Positions 35,839-43,731 of a DNA stretch of 43,731 nucleotides are shown here, piece by piece. The position numbers were made by a program, and so were the translations under genes. The notes under the pieces were generated by a model. It was not told where the DNA came from. It saw only the letters and a program-made list of their open reading frames with translations, and did not search any database. Each line of letters opens with the position of its first letter. Position 1 is the first letter of the stretch. The stretch lies in contig LDXM01000005.1 in NCBI GenBank assembly GCA_001443375.1, positions 77,388 through 121,118 on the forward strand, in the 5' to 3' direction. The DNA comes from Chloroflexi bacterium CSP1-4. Its GTDB lineage: Bacteria; Chloroflexota; Limnocylindria; Limnocylindrales; CSP1-4.

Positions 35839-36608
35839 CGGTCGGCGTCGACGGTCCTGCCGTCGGTCGCTTCGGCCGCGTCGAGATCCGGACCTTCGAC
35901 GTCGAATTGCACGTCGAGCCCATAGCGGTCGGCCGCATAGCGCGATTCGGTCGCCTCGATGCGGCGGCCGTGGCCGTCCACGATGACCCGCCGCTCGACG
36001 AGCAGGGGGTCGCCGATCGGGATCGCCAGGAGTTCGGCATCCTCGGCCGTGGCAGTGGCGGCGGAGATCGTCCCCGTTCCCCGGCGCAGCACGAATCCGG
36101 CCCGGCCGAGCGTTTCGTGGAGCGAACCGTGGTCGAGGTCGGCGGTCATGACCGCGTCGGCACAGGCGCCGATCAGGATGGCCGATTCGAGGGCGATGGG
36201 CTCACCGTCCGCCTGACGCAGGCGACGCAGGTGCACGACCGGCTGGTGCGTCGGGATGCCGAGGCTCGCAGCCTCGGTCGCTGAGGATGGACGGATGACG
36301 CGGGTCAGGGTACGAGAGCTGGAGACGCGTCCAGCCCGGCGCATCTCCTGGCTGAAGCTCATCAGGCGATTGGCGTGCCGATGGGCCGGAGGCTTGGTGA
36401 CGAAGCTGCCCCGCCCTGGCTCTCGCCTGATGAGACCGTCCGCGGCCAGCCGCTGCATGGCGTTCCGTGCCGTCATCCGGCTGACTCCGAACTCGGCGCA
36501 CAGGTCCGCGTCGGATGGCAGCCGCTCGCCGGGCCACAGGGTGGAGATCCGCTCGCGCAGGGCCTGCTCGATCTGGCGGTAGTGGGGCTGGTAGCGCGTC
36601 TCGGTCAC
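35835..36608 (-). CDS. GntR-family regulator, UTRA (HutC/NagR) type
   Basis: A 257-residue regulator. The N-terminal winged helix includes [31 protein letters not shown]; the C-terminal UTRA domain (about 90-245) binds small ligands. In NagR/DasR relatives the ligand is glucosamine- or GlcNAc-6-phosphate, and the position between a ROK kinase and NagA suits that. Start is GTG 36608, overlapping the ROK stop (GTGA). It probably controls the whole transport-catabolism operon; I did not find a confident copy of the known DasR/NagR operator within the window. Confidence 0.92.
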   Translation of the reverse strand: MTETRYQPHYRQIEQALRERISTLWPGERLPSDADLCAEFGVSRMTARNAMQRLAADGLIRREPGRGSFVTKPPAHRHANRLMSFSQEMRRAGRVSSSRTLTRVIRPSSATEAASLGIPTHQPVVHLRRLRQADGEPIALESAILIGACADAVMTADLDHGSLHETLGRAGFVLRRGTGTISAATATAEDAELLAIPIGDPLLVERRVIVDGHGRRIEATESRYAADRYGLDVQFDVEGPDLDAAEATDGRTVDADR

Positions 36609-37573
36609 GGTGCACCTGCAGACGGACGGGCGGCGACCGGATCGCCTCGTCCTGAGGCCTCGGCGCCGTGGATGGCGGCCCCGATGGCTCCGGCCCAGGT
36701 CCCCAGCTCGGCCGGCACGAGCCGCACGCGGTCGAGAGCAGTCGTGTGAACCCGTTCGCGCAGCTCCGCCTCGATGGGCCCGCGCAGCAGGTCGAATGCA
36801 GCCGAGACGCCGCCGCCGATGACCACCACGTCCGGGTTGATGACCGCGATCATGTTGGCGATGCCGATGCCCAGGTAGCGCCCGACCAGGGCGAGTCCCG
36901 CGACCGCCCTCGGGTCGCCGGCGCGTGCCGCCTCCATGGCCGCCTCAGCGGTCCCGGTGCCACAGGCCGCGGCGATGCGGTCGGCCCGCGCGAAGGCCTC
37001 CAGGCAGCCCCGATTGCCGCAGCCGCAGGTCGGCCCATCGGGCTCGAGCGTCTGGTGGCCGAGCTCGCCGCCGGTCCCGTCATGCCCCTGGTGGACGCGG
37101 CCATCGATGGCGATGACACCGCCGACGCCGGTGCCGAGCGTGAGCCCGATCATCGAAGTGGCGCCCCGTCCGGCGCCCATGCGCAGCTCGGCGAGGCCGA
37201 AGGCCCGCGCGTCGTTGATCAGGAACGCCGGCAGTCCCAGCGCCGCAGCGACCGGGCCTGCCACGGGCCGTCCCGCCCAGGGCCCTGGGAAGTTGACGAG
37301 GAACCGCGTCGTGCCGGCGGCCGGGTCGTACAGGCCGGGTACCCCGATCCCGACCGACGTGACTACAGGGGAGCGGCCGATCGCCTCGGCACCCACGGCC
37401 GCGAGGTGTGGCACGACGACGTCTGGGCCATCCGCGGTCGGCGTCGAGACCTGGTCGCGGTCTAGCACGCGCCAATCGCCGCCATCGCGCTCGACCACCG
37501 CCCACTTGATGTTCGTGCCCCCCAGGTCGAGGCCAAGATGGCGGCTGGTGGGCGGACCGCCGCTCGCGACCAT
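36605..37573 (-). CDS. ROK-family sugar kinase (probable amino-sugar kinase)
   Basis: A 322-residue ROK kinase. The ATP-binding motif is DLGGTN (16-21), the catalytic Asp is Asp121 ([11 protein letters not shown]), and the zinc site is complete: His173 (GELGH) and Cys183, Cys185 and Cys190 in CGCGNRGC, followed by LE. Context points to GlcNAc or a related amino sugar as substrate, delivering the 6-phosphate to NagA; glucose kinase activity cannot be excluded. ATG 37573 shares one base with the permease stop (TGATG). The longer upstream frame is only antisense or shadow sequence. Confidence 0.93.
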   Translation of the reverse strand: MVASGGPPTSRHLGLDLGGTNIKWAVVERDGGDWRVLDRDQVSTPTADGPDVVVPHLAAVGAEAIGRSPVVTSVGIGVPGLYDPAAGTTRFLVNFPGPWAGRPVAGPVAAALGLPAFLINDARAFGLAELRMGAGRGATSMIGLTLGTGVGGVIAIDGRVHQGHDGTGGELGHQTLEPDGPTCGCGNRGCLEAFARADRIAAACGTGTAEAAMEAARAGDPRAVAGLALVGRYLGIGIANMIAVINPDVVVIGGGVSAAFDLLRGPIEAELRERVHTTALDRVRLVPAELGTWAGAIGAAIHGAEASGRGDPVAARPSAGAP

Positions 37574-38574
37574 CAGGCCTCCGCGGTCACTCGCGTGTAG
37601 GCGGCCGCGACGGCGACGATGATCGCTCCGAACAGGACCTGGCGGACGGCCTCCGGGTAGCCGAGTGAGCTCAGCAGTGAGCTGATGACCGTCAGGATGA
37701 GCGCCCCGACCATGGTCCCTCCGTAGCCGCCCCGGCCACCCATGATCGAGGTCCCGCCGATGACGGCCGCCGCCACGGACGGCAGGACGGCGCTGTCGGC
37801 GAGTGTCACGCTGGCAACGTTCGTGAGGCCGGTAAGCACGAACCCGGCGATCGCCGCGAGCACCGCCGAGAGGACATACAGCGTGATTAGGACCTGCCAC
37901 GCGCGCGCGCCGGAAAGGCGCGCGGCGATCGGGTTGTCGCCGATGGCGTACAGCAGCCGGCCATAGCCGGTCCGTCGCAGGATCAGCAGGATGAGCACCG
38001 CCACGGGCACGAACACCAGCAGGCTGTAGGGCACGATCTCCGCGACGCTCGCCGAACCGAGCCAGCGCAGTTCAGGGGGCACGCCCCCCCCGGCCTGGAC
38101 CTTGACCAGCTGCCAGACGTTCGCCAGGCCGAGCACGACGAAGCTCATGCCCAGCGTCATGATCAGGGGGTGGACCCGGAAGACACCGACGCCGATGCCG
38201 GTGACGAGCCCGGCCAGGATCGCTGCCACGAGGGCCACGGCGAGCCCGACCGGCCAGCCGCCGGGGCTGCTGACGAACGTCGCCACCACGAACCCGGACA
38301 TCGAGGCAACGGCGCCGACGGAGAGGTCGATGCCGCCGGTGATCATGGCCAGCGTCTGACACCCGGCGAGGATCGCCAGCGGCACGGCGCCACGGACCAT
38401 GGCGCCGAGCCATTGCGTGCTGACGATGCCGGGCCGGACCAGCTCGCTGACGACCATCAGGACGCCCAGCAGTCCGAGCAACGGGATGATCGGCCGGTCG
38501 CGGAAGAGGCCCCGCCACGCCGCCACCGTTAGCCACCGCGCTCCGGCCCGCTCGGTCCGCACGGTCTCGGTCAT
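37573..38574 (-). CDS. Ribose-type sugar ABC permease 2
   Basis: A 333-residue RbsC-like permease with about eight to ten hydrophobic segments. The family motifs ITGGIDLSVGAVASMSG and YAIGDNPIAARLSGA (the ATPase-contact loop) and SVAAAVIGGTSIMGGRGGYGGTMVGAL are clear. It pairs with the preceding paralogous permease (4-base overlap) so the channel is probably heterodimeric, unlike the homodimeric RbsC. Located between the other permease and the ROK kinase in one translationally coupled chain. Confidence 0.94.
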   Translation of the reverse strand: MTETVRTERAGARWLTVAAWRGLFRDRPIIPLLGLLGVLMVVSELVRPGIVSTQWLGAMVRGAVPLAILAGCQTLAMITGGIDLSVGAVASMSGFVVATFVSSPGGWPVGLAVALVAAILAGLVTGIGVGVFRVHPLIMTLGMSFVVLGLANVWQLVKVQAGGGVPPELRWLGSASVAEIVPYSLLVFVPVAVLILLILRRTGYGRLLYAIGDNPIAARLSGARAWQVLITLYVLSAVLAAIAGFVLTGLTNVASVTLADSAVLPSVAAAVIGGTSIMGGRGGYGGTMVGALILTVISSLLSSLGYPEAVRQVLFGAIIVAVAAAYTRVTAEA

Positions 38575-39575
38575 GGCCGACCTCTCCGGATCTGGAACAG
38601 GGTTCCGACCATGACCACGCCGATGAGGATGATCCCCTGTGCGGACGTCGCGAGGTTCGGGTTCAGGTTGAGGAAGGTCATGTCCGTCCGGAGCAGGGCC
38701 AGGATCAGCACGGCCACGATCGGACCGAAGGCCCCACCGCGGCCGCCCGCCAGGCTGACCCCACCGAGGACGACCGCGGCAACGCTCTGGAGGGTGTAGG
38801 AACCAGAGAGGGGGTTCCCGATCCCGGTGCTCGCCGTCAGGCTCAGTCCGGCGAACGCCGCGAACAGGCCCGTGAGGGCGTAGGCGAACACCTTCGCCCG
38901 ACCCACCGAGACGCCGCTCCGGAACGCGGCGAGCTGGTTGCTGCCGATCGCATACAACGACAGGCCGAATCTCGAGCGCCGGACAGCCCACCAGATCAGG
39001 CCAACGATCAGCACGAGGACGATGGCGGCCTTGGGGATCCACTCGTTGCCCAGCGGTCCGAGCACGAGGTCCTTGAGCCACTGGGCGGAGCCGCCGCCAG
39101 GTGTCTTCAGGACGAGGAGCGCGCAACCGGCCCACACGAAGGACATCGCCAGCGTGACCACGATGTCCGGCACGCGGGTGAGGACGACCAGCGCTCCATT
39201 GACGGCGCCGAGCACGAGGCCGAGCAGAAGGACGCCGACCACCACGACCACCGCGAACTCGTCGCTCCGGCCCAGCATCAGGGAGGCCGCGACGACGTTG
39301 GTCAGTGCCATCATCGATCCGATCGAGAGGTCGATCCCGCCCGAGATGACCACGATCGCCTGGGCGACGGCGGCCAGGGCCAGCGGCAGCACCGAGATGG
39401 CGAGACCCTGCACGCCGGTCACGCCGTAGCTCGGCTGGATGAACTTCGTGAACACGAGGAGCGCGGCGAAGAACGCGAGCAGGCCGAGCGACCACGCGTT
39501 GCGCCGCGCCCACCGCGCGAGCGCCTCGGTCGGCTGGGCGCCCGCGGTCTCGACCGTGCCGGCCGTGGCGGTCAT
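38571..39575 (-). CDS. Ribose-type sugar ABC permease 1
   Basis: A 334-residue RbsC-like permease. Motifs VISGGIDLSIGSMMALTN, YAIGSNQLAAFRSGV and SVAAVVLGGVSLAGGRGGAFG match the family. ATG 39575 overlaps the ATPase stop by 4 bases and the stop overlaps permease 2 by 4 bases. The N-terminal 30 residues are soluble. Two different permeases downstream of one two-domain ATPase are common in carbohydrate importers of the CUT2 class in Chloroflexota and Actinobacteriota. Confidence 0.94.
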   Translation of the reverse strand: MTATAGTVETAGAQPTEALARWARRNAWSLGLLAFFAALLVFTKFIQPSYGVTGVQGLAISVLPLALAAVAQAIVVISGGIDLSIGSMMALTNVVAASLMLGRSDEFAVVVVVGVLLLGLVLGAVNGALVVLTRVPDIVVTLAMSFVWAGCALLVLKTPGGGSAQWLKDLVLGPLGNEWIPKAAIVLVLIVGLIWWAVRRSRFGLSLYAIGSNQLAAFRSGVSVGRAKVFAYALTGLFAAFAGLSLTASTGIGNPLSGSYTLQSVAAVVLGGVSLAGGRGGAFGPIVAVLILALLRTDMTFLNLNPNLATSAQGIILIGVVMVGTLFQIRRGRP

Positions 39576-41179
39576 CGCTCGGACGCCGGCTGGCCGGATG
39601 CGGGGCTCTCGTCCGGCAGCGGCCCCGCGACCTCCGCCCCGACAGCCCCGGCGACAGCCTCGGCGGCCACATCCTCGGGCATCAGCGCGTCCGAGCGAAG
39701 GTTGTAGGCGGCGCGGAGCAGCGCCGTCTCGTCGGCGCTCGCCGCGTCGATCTCGCTCACCACGCGACCGCCGAAGATGACGATCGCGCGGTCGCACACC
39801 AGCGGTATCTCCTTGAGGTCGGAGGTGTACAGCAGGACCGCCGCCCCCGCCTCCGCCAGCTCGCGGAGCAGCACGTAGATCTGCTGCTTGGTGCGGATGT
39901 CGATGCCGCGGGTCGGGTCGAAGCACAGCAACGTCTTGACGCCCCCGGCGACCCAGCGCGCGATGGTGACCTTCTGCTGGTTGCCGCCGGAGAGCCGGCG
40001 CACCTCTCGCCCGGCCCGCGCATCGATCTGGAGCGTGGCCACCGCCGCGTCGACCGTGCGGCCCTCCCCGCGCAGGTCGATCGGGCCCCAGCTGCGGATC
40101 CTCGCCGTGTAGGGGAGGGCGATGTTCTCGCGCACGGAACGCTGCATCAGCAGGGCCTCGGCGCGATCGGCGGCGACGAAAACGAGGCCGGCGCGGATGG
40201 CATCGGCAGGATGATGGAACGACACCGGCGACCCGTCGACGAGCAGCTCGCCGGAGCTTGCGCGCTCCGAGCCGGCGAGGACGTCGAACAGCTCGTCCTG
40301 GCCCTGGCCCTCGAGGGCCACCACCCCCAGCACCTCTCCAGGGGCAAGGTCGAACGACACGTCTTGGAGCTTGGTGCCCGATGCCAGGTTGCGGGCGGTC
40401 AGGCGCGGCTTCGCAGCCGTCGCCCGCGCGCCACCGGTTGCTCGGCGTCCGTCCCGCCCGGGCAGGCCCTTGACGATATCGCCGAGCATCAGCTCGACGA
40501 TCCGCTCCTCGGAACCCTCGTCGACGTCGACCACGCCGACCGTCTCGCCCTCCCGAAGCACCGTCGCGCGGTCGCACACGGCGCCGATCTCGATCAGGCG
40601 GTGCGAGATGAAGATGACCGACCGGTCGCCGCCCCGCAACCGGCCGATGACCTCGAGGACCCGCTCGGTGAGGTTCGCGGGCAGGGCCGCGGTCATCTCG
40701 TCGAGCATGAGCACGTCGGGCTCGATCGCGAGGGCGCGGGCGAGATCGATGATCCGGAGCGAGGCCAGCGGCACGTGCCGCGCCGTGCTCAACAGATCGA
40801 GATCATCCACGCCCAGCTCGCGGAGCCAGTGGCGGAACGGCTCGATGGGCGTCTCCGTGAGCCGCAGATTGGACCGGATGTCCAGGTCGGGGATCAGCGC
40901 CGGCTCCTGGTACACCGAGACGAGGCCGCCACGCCGCGCCTCGCCCGGCGAATGGACGATCCGCGGCCTGCCGCGCACCGCGATGGTGCCGCTGTCCGGC
41001 CGGACCGCGCCAGTCAGGATCTTGACGAGGGTGCTCTTGCCGGCGCCGTTCGCGCCCATGAGCGCGTGGACCTCGCCCGGGCGCACGGCCAGGGACGCGG
41101 CCTTGAGCGCGACGACCGCGCCGTAGGTCTTGGAGACGCCGGTGGCCTCGAGCAGGAGATCGGTGGCAGCGAGGGTCAT
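39572..41179 (-). CDS. Ribose-type sugar ABC transporter, double ATPase
   Basis: A 535-residue CUT2 ATPase with two nucleotide-binding halves. Half 1 has a normal Walker A (GANGAGKST, about 42-50), but its signature region reads PLASLRIIDLARAL and Walker B is LMLDEMTAALP (Pro of DEPT is Met). Half 2 has a normal signature LSGGNQQK near residue 395, but Walker B reads LLCFDPTRGID where LxxDEPT is expected, and its P-loop is degenerate (ALEGQGQDEL). Thus each half supplies part of a composite site, which is broadly typical of RbsA/MglA-like proteins. It energises the two permeases downstream. Start ATG 41179. Confidence 0.93.
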   Translation of the reverse strand: MTLAATDLLLEATGVSKTYGAVVALKAASLAVRPGEVHALMGANGAGKSTLVKILTGAVRPDSGTIAVRGRPRIVHSPGEARRGGLVSVYQEPALIPDLDIRSNLRLTETPIEPFRHWLRELGVDDLDLLSTARHVPLASLRIIDLARALAIEPDVLMLDEMTAALPANLTERVLEVIGRLRGGDRSVIFISHRLIEIGAVCDRATVLREGETVGVVDVDEGSEERIVELMLGDIVKGLPGRDGRRATGGARATAAKPRLTARNLASGTKLQDVSFDLAPGEVLGVVALEGQGQDELFDVLAGSERASSGELLVDGSPVSFHHPADAIRAGLVFVAADRAEALLMQRSVRENIALPYTARIRSWGPIDLRGEGRTVDAAVATLQIDARAGREVRRLSGGNQQKVTIARWVAGGVKTLLCFDPTRGIDIRTKQQIYVLLRELAEAGAAVLLYTSDLKEIPLVCDRAIVIFGGRVVSEIDAASADETALLRAAYNLRSDALMPEDVAAEAVAGAVGAEVAGPLPDESPASGQPASER

Positions 41180-41195
41180 CGGTCCTCGGTGAGTA

Positions 41196-41228
41196 AGGGG
41201 AGACGCCGGACGAGCCGGCGTCTCCCCT
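41196..41228 (-). terminator. Perfect 14-bp stem-loop between binding-protein and ATPase genes
   Basis: Arms AGGGGAGACGCCGG and its exact complement surround a 5-base loop (ACGAG on the plus strand). It lies in the 75-base gap after the binding-protein stop, on the operon's transcript. There is no following U-tract, so it more likely protects the 3' end of the binding-protein mRNA or attenuates partially than terminates fully. Confidence 0.6.
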
Positions 41229-41254
41229 GGGGTTCCGTGATGGCTCGGATCGGT

Positions 41255-42415
41255 CTAGTCGTTCGGGCCCTTGCAGGCAACGGCCTGCGCGGGGGTGTAC
41301 GTGGTGTACCCCTCGATCTGGAGGCCGAGCGGCCAGTTCGGATCGAGACCATCGACCTGCCAGGACTTGAGCAGAGCCTTGCCCTGGTCGGTGACGTTCT
41401 CGGCGACGACCGGCTTCAGGAGGACGGTGTTCGGCTGGCTGGCGGTCGGGTCCGTCGTGACGGTTTCGCCATTCAGGAGCTTGAGCGCCAGTCCGACCCC
41501 CGCGCCACCGACGGCGGCGGTGTTGGTGACGGCAGCGCCCACCAGGCCGGGGTAACCCACCGGGTCCAGGAGCTGCTTGACGAACGCGCCAAGGTCCGCG
41601 CCGACGATCGGCACGAAGGGCTTGTTGGCGGCCTTGATGGCATCGACCACGATCGAGTCCATGCCGGACGTCCAGATGCCCTGGATGGTTTCGTACTGGC
41701 CGCTGGAGAGGAAGTCATTGATCAGCGTGGTGGTGATCGCCGGGTCCCATTGGGTGGCGACGCCATCGTTGTTCGGGACGACCTTGATGTTCGGGTACTG
41801 GGCCAGGACTTCCAGGAAGCCCTTGTGGCGGTCGTTGTCCGCCGGGTGGCCGGCGTAGCCGCGCATGTAGTAGACCGTGCCTGTCCCGCCCATCTGCTCG
41901 AACAGCCACTTGGCGCCGAGCTTGGCGTACTCGACCTGGTTGTTGTAGAGGTTGTACGTGTCCGGGTCGGTGACGTACGCATCCACCGAGACCGTCACGA
42001 TCCCGGCCGTCTTCGCTTCGGTGAGTGCCGGATTGAGCGCGGCCGCGTCGTTCGGGTTGAAGACGATCGCGTCCACGCCCTTCGCGATCAGGTCACGGAT
42101 CTGCTGGAGCTGCTCGGCCGCGGTCCCGTTCTGGTGGATCACGGTCAGCTCGGAGACCTGGCCGGACGCCAGCGCCTCTGCCTTGGCCGTGCACACCTGC
42201 TCCTCGCGGAAGCCGTTGCCGACGCCGCCGGCGTTCGAGTACCCGATCTTGTAGGTGGTCGGCGGAGCCACCGTGGCCGGGGCCGCCGTGGCCGGGGCCG
42301 CCGTGGCGGGGGCCGCCGTGGCGGGGGCGGTCGTCGCACCCGTGGAGCACGCGGACGCGAGAACTGCGACGGCCGCCAGGCCGACCAGCAGTCTGCGAGT
42401 CGATCCCTTGATCAT
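41255..42415 (-). CDS. Sugar-binding lipoprotein of a ribose-type ABC importer
   Basis: A 386-residue substrate-binding protein. A lipoprotein signal is clear: Arg-containing N-terminus, hydrophobic LLVGLAAVAVLA and the lipobox ASAC with Cys23. A low-complexity linker of repeated ATAAP units (about residues 27-50) then tethers a periplasmic-binding-protein type I domain beginning YKIGYSNAGGVGNGF. ATG 42415 is chosen because a strong AGGAGGAG lies just upstream; the longer frame to 42517 lacks a ribosome site and would bury the signal. It determines the sugar taken up, which context suggests is an amino sugar or a breakdown product of one. Confidence 0.94.
   Translation of the reverse strand: MIKGSTRRLLVGLAAVAVLASACSTGATTAPATAAPATAAPATAAPATVAPPTTYKIGYSNAGGVGNGFREEQVCTAKAEALASGQVSELTVIHQNGTAAEQLQQIRDLIAKGVDAIVFNPNDAAALNPALTEAKTAGIVTVSVDAYVTDPDTYNLYNNQVEYAKLGAKWLFEQMGGTGTVYYMRGYAGHPADNDRHKGFLEVLAQYPNIKVVPNNDGVATQWDPAITTTLINDFLSSGQYETIQGIWTSGMDSIVVDAIKAANKPFVPIVGADLGAFVKQLLDPVGYPGLVGAAVTNTAAVGGAGVGLALKLLNGETVTTDPTASQPNTVLLKPVVAENVTDQGKALLKSWQVDGLDPNWPLGLQIEGYTTYTPAQAVACKGPND
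42253..42332 (-). repeat. 15-base tandem repeat encoding the lipoprotein linker
   Basis: About four copies of a 15-base unit (GCCGTGGCCGGGGCC-like on the plus strand) encode the Ala/Thr/Pro linker of the binding protein. Copies differ at a single C/G position. Such repeats can change number by slippage, altering tether length. Confidence 0.75.
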
Positions 42416-42475
42416 TGGTTCTCCTCCTCTTGCGAGCGACGTGCCGATCTGGTCACGTGGGACGCACTCACTGTT

Positions 42476-42488
42476 CCCCGTCACGGGG
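42476..42488. promoter_or_regulatory. 13-base palindrome upstream of the binding-protein gene
   Basis: CCCCGTCACGGGG (6-base arms, one central base) lies in the 127-base gap between the SIS gene and the binding-protein gene, about 60 bases before the binding-protein start. It may be an operator or a short RNA hairpin. The strong ribosome site (CTCCTCCTCT on the plus strand, 42421-42430) is close to the start. No clear promoter hexamers. Confidence 0.3.
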
Positions 42489-42542
42489 AGCCGTTCGATG
42501 CGATCTACCGGTCGCACCTCCTCCGCGTGAGGCCCATGGAAG

Positions 42543-43325
42543 TCACTCCTCCACGGTGATGGTACGACGAGCGATCCGCCGCGCGTGTTCGCGATAGGCG
42601 TCGTCGAACAGCTCCCGCGAGCGATCGGCGCCGACGACCGAGGCCCGCGTGATGACCGATGGCATCGCCCCGCGCTCCACGAGCAGCTGGGCGGTGCGCA
42701 CCTTGATGGAGTTCACGATCGCGACAGCCGCCAACGACGAGCCGGGTCCGACGGGTGTCTCGAGTCCGTCGATGTCGATCATCGCGTCGGCGTGTGGGGT
42801 GCACAGGTCGATGACGAGGTCGGCCTCATCGAGCAACCGGCTGCCGACCAGGGGACTGGGCTCGTCCGACATGGATTGTGCGACGGACGTCACGGCGATC
42901 ACTCGAAGTCCACGGCGCCTCGCGCCCCTTGCCATCTCGACCGGCACCGCCGACAGCCCCCCGGCCGAGAAGACGATCATCATATCGGCGGGCCCGAACG
43001 TGAAATTGGAGAGGATGACTTCGGCGAGCCCCGGCACGCGTTCGATGAACATGGCCTGGCGCTGGCCGTTGGCACCGACGACCTGGGTGTGGAAGGTCAT
43101 CGAGAGCTCGACGATGGGGTTGAAGCCGGGATACGAGCCGTAGCGCGGGAACATCTCCTCCACCGGGATCCGCGAGTGGCCGGTGCCGAAGAGGTGGACC
43201 AGCCCGTCCGCCGCGATCGCATCGGCACACCACTGGCTGGCCTGCTCGATCGCCTCGGCCTGGGTCGTCGCGACGCGCTCGAGGAGCGCAGCCGCGGCGG
43301 TCATCCAGGTGAGTGGCAGGGTCAT
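42543..43325 (-). CDS. SIS-domain sugar isomerase-like protein
   Basis: A 260-residue protein with a single SIS (sugar isomerase) domain of the UPF0309-like group. LVHLFGTGHSRIPVEEMFPRYG near residue 45 is the phosphosugar-binding start of the domain, and VFSAGGLSAVPVEMARGARRRGLRVIAVTS is the second strand-helix unit. SIS proteins bind phosphosugars and act as isomerases, deaminases, etherases or regulators. In this operon NagA is present but a NagB-like deaminase is not, so this protein is a candidate for that step or for a MurQ-like reaction. ATG 43325 is used; GTG 43331 is possible. It follows the DeoC-like gene by a few bases. Confidence 0.85.
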   Translation of the reverse strand: MTLPLTWMTAAAALLERVATTQAEAIEQASQWCADAIAADGLVHLFGTGHSRIPVEEMFPRYGSYPGFNPIVELSMTFHTQVVGANGQRQAMFIERVPGLAEVILSNFTFGPADMMIVFSAGGLSAVPVEMARGARRRGLRVIAVTSVAQSMSDEPSPLVGSRLLDEADLVIDLCTPHADAMIDIDGLETPVGPGSSLAAVAIVNSIKVRTAQLLVERGAMPSVITRASVVGADRSRELFDDAYREHARRIARRTITVEE

Positions 43326-43333
43326 CGCCACGG

Positions 43334-43731
43334 TCAGTAGCCGCCCTCGGCGGTCGTGCCGGCCGCGGCTGGTTCCGGGACTGTGCCGGAGGCGCGTGCC
43401 CGGAAGTCGTCCAGGATCGTGCTCGTGGCGGTGGCCCCGCAGCGCGTCACGCCCAGGTCCATGACCGCCAGCAGGGCGTCGAGTGTGCGCAGGCCGCCGG
43501 CCGCCTTGACCTGGACGTGCGGCGAGACCGTCCGGCGCATGAGTGCCAGGTCCTCGTGCGTGGCGCCGGTCGGCGCGAAACCGGTCGAAGTCTTCACGAA
43601 GTCGGCCCCGGCCGCTTCGCTGGCGTGGCAGGCGCGGACCTTCTCATCATCGGTCAGATACGCGTTCTCGAAGATGACCTTGACGATGGCACCGGCCGCG
43701 TGGGCGACCTCGACGACCGCCGCGATATCGG
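43334..43731 (-). CDS. DeoC-family aldolase, C-terminal part (cut by window end)
   Basis: The frame is open to the window edge and gives 131 C-terminal residues. KVIFENAYLTDDEKVRACHAS and the Schiff-base segment ADFVKTSTGFAPTGAT, followed by VKAAGGLRT, are diagnostic of deoxyribose-phosphate aldolases. The final phosphate-binding segment is RCGATATSTILDDF instead of the usual GASSG-type loop, as often seen in DeoC relatives within sugar-ABC operons. The canonical reaction yields acetaldehyde plus glyceraldehyde 3-phosphate from deoxyribose 5-phosphate; a different phosphosugar is possible here. It is the most upstream visible gene of the operon. Confidence 0.9.
   Translation of the reverse strand, partial: DIAAVVEVAHAAGAIVKVIFENAYLTDDEKVRACHASEAAGADFVKTSTGFAPTGATHEDLALMRRTVSPHVQVKAAGGLRTLDALLAVMDLGVTRCGATATSTILDDFRARASGTVPEPAAAGTTAEGGY

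Noticed and set aside
37573-39672. 699-residue minus-strand frame covering the second permease
   Set aside because: Only the part from ATG 38574 is permease; the upstream extension is an out-of-frame reading of permease 1 and the ATPase.

Overview
The window is a high-G+C, gene-dense bacterial chromosome segment with many 1- and 4-base start/stop overlaps. An F420-type luciferase-like oxidoreductase, PsuK/PsuG, FCD and UTRA GntR regulators and apparent leaderless promoters (TANNNT 6-10 bases before a start codon, no Shine-Dalgarno) suggest a soil or sediment Chloroflexota (Limnocylindria/Ellin6529-like) or less likely an Actinobacteriota. This is an inference from gene style. No rRNA, tRNA, insertion sequence, phage gene or CRISPR array was seen.

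Region 1 (1-11.2 kb) is mostly housekeeping. It holds a truncated transketolase on the minus strand, divergent from a pseudouridine kinase/pseudouridine-5'-phosphate glycosidase pair. These are followed by a three-gene ABC-2 exporter with an internally duplicated unknown protein and a small membrane protein, an EamA transporter that seems to lack an ATG/GTG/TTG start, a HAD phosphatase, CTP synthase and a TalC-type transaldolase.

Region 2 (11.2-20.8 kb) is the most unusual part. After a 420-base non-coding stretch with an inverted repeat, a polyG run and a palindromic operator over a promoter, seven tightly packed plus-strand genes follow. They are: a PEP-synthase-like phosphohistidine (swivelling) protein with no ATP-grasp; an FCD GntR regulator; an HPr-kinase-like P-loop protein; the FAD, 2Fe-2S and molybdopterin subunits of a xanthine-dehydrogenase-family hydroxylase; and a PPDK-like ATP-grasp plus swivelling-domain protein whose PEP/pyruvate barrel is replaced by another C-terminal region. 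The first and last proteins each lack what the other has. The set may be a split phosphotransfer system, comparable in design to phenylphosphate synthase, coupled to a molybdenum hydroxylase.

Region 3 (21.1-34.7 kb) is catabolic: a DinB-like protein, a metallo-beta-lactamase-fold hydrolase and an SDR on the minus strand, then a plus-strand run of a DapA-family protein, a GMC oxidoreductase with its small subunit, aldehyde dehydrogenase, SDR, CoA-transferase, enoyl-CoA hydratase, F420-type oxidoreductase, shikimate-dehydrogenase-like protein, FAH-family hydrolase and creatininase-like hydrolase. The order suggests alcohol to aldehyde to acid to acyl-CoA to beta-oxidation-like steps. The substrate is unknown.

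Region 4 (34.7-43.7 kb, all minus strand) is an amino-sugar uptake and catabolism operon. In transcription order it contains a DeoC-like aldolase (cut by the window end), a SIS-domain protein, a sugar-binding lipoprotein, a ribose-type ABC ATPase, two permeases, a ROK kinase, a UTRA GntR regulator and NagA. No NagB-type deaminase is visible, and the SIS protein is a candidate for that step.
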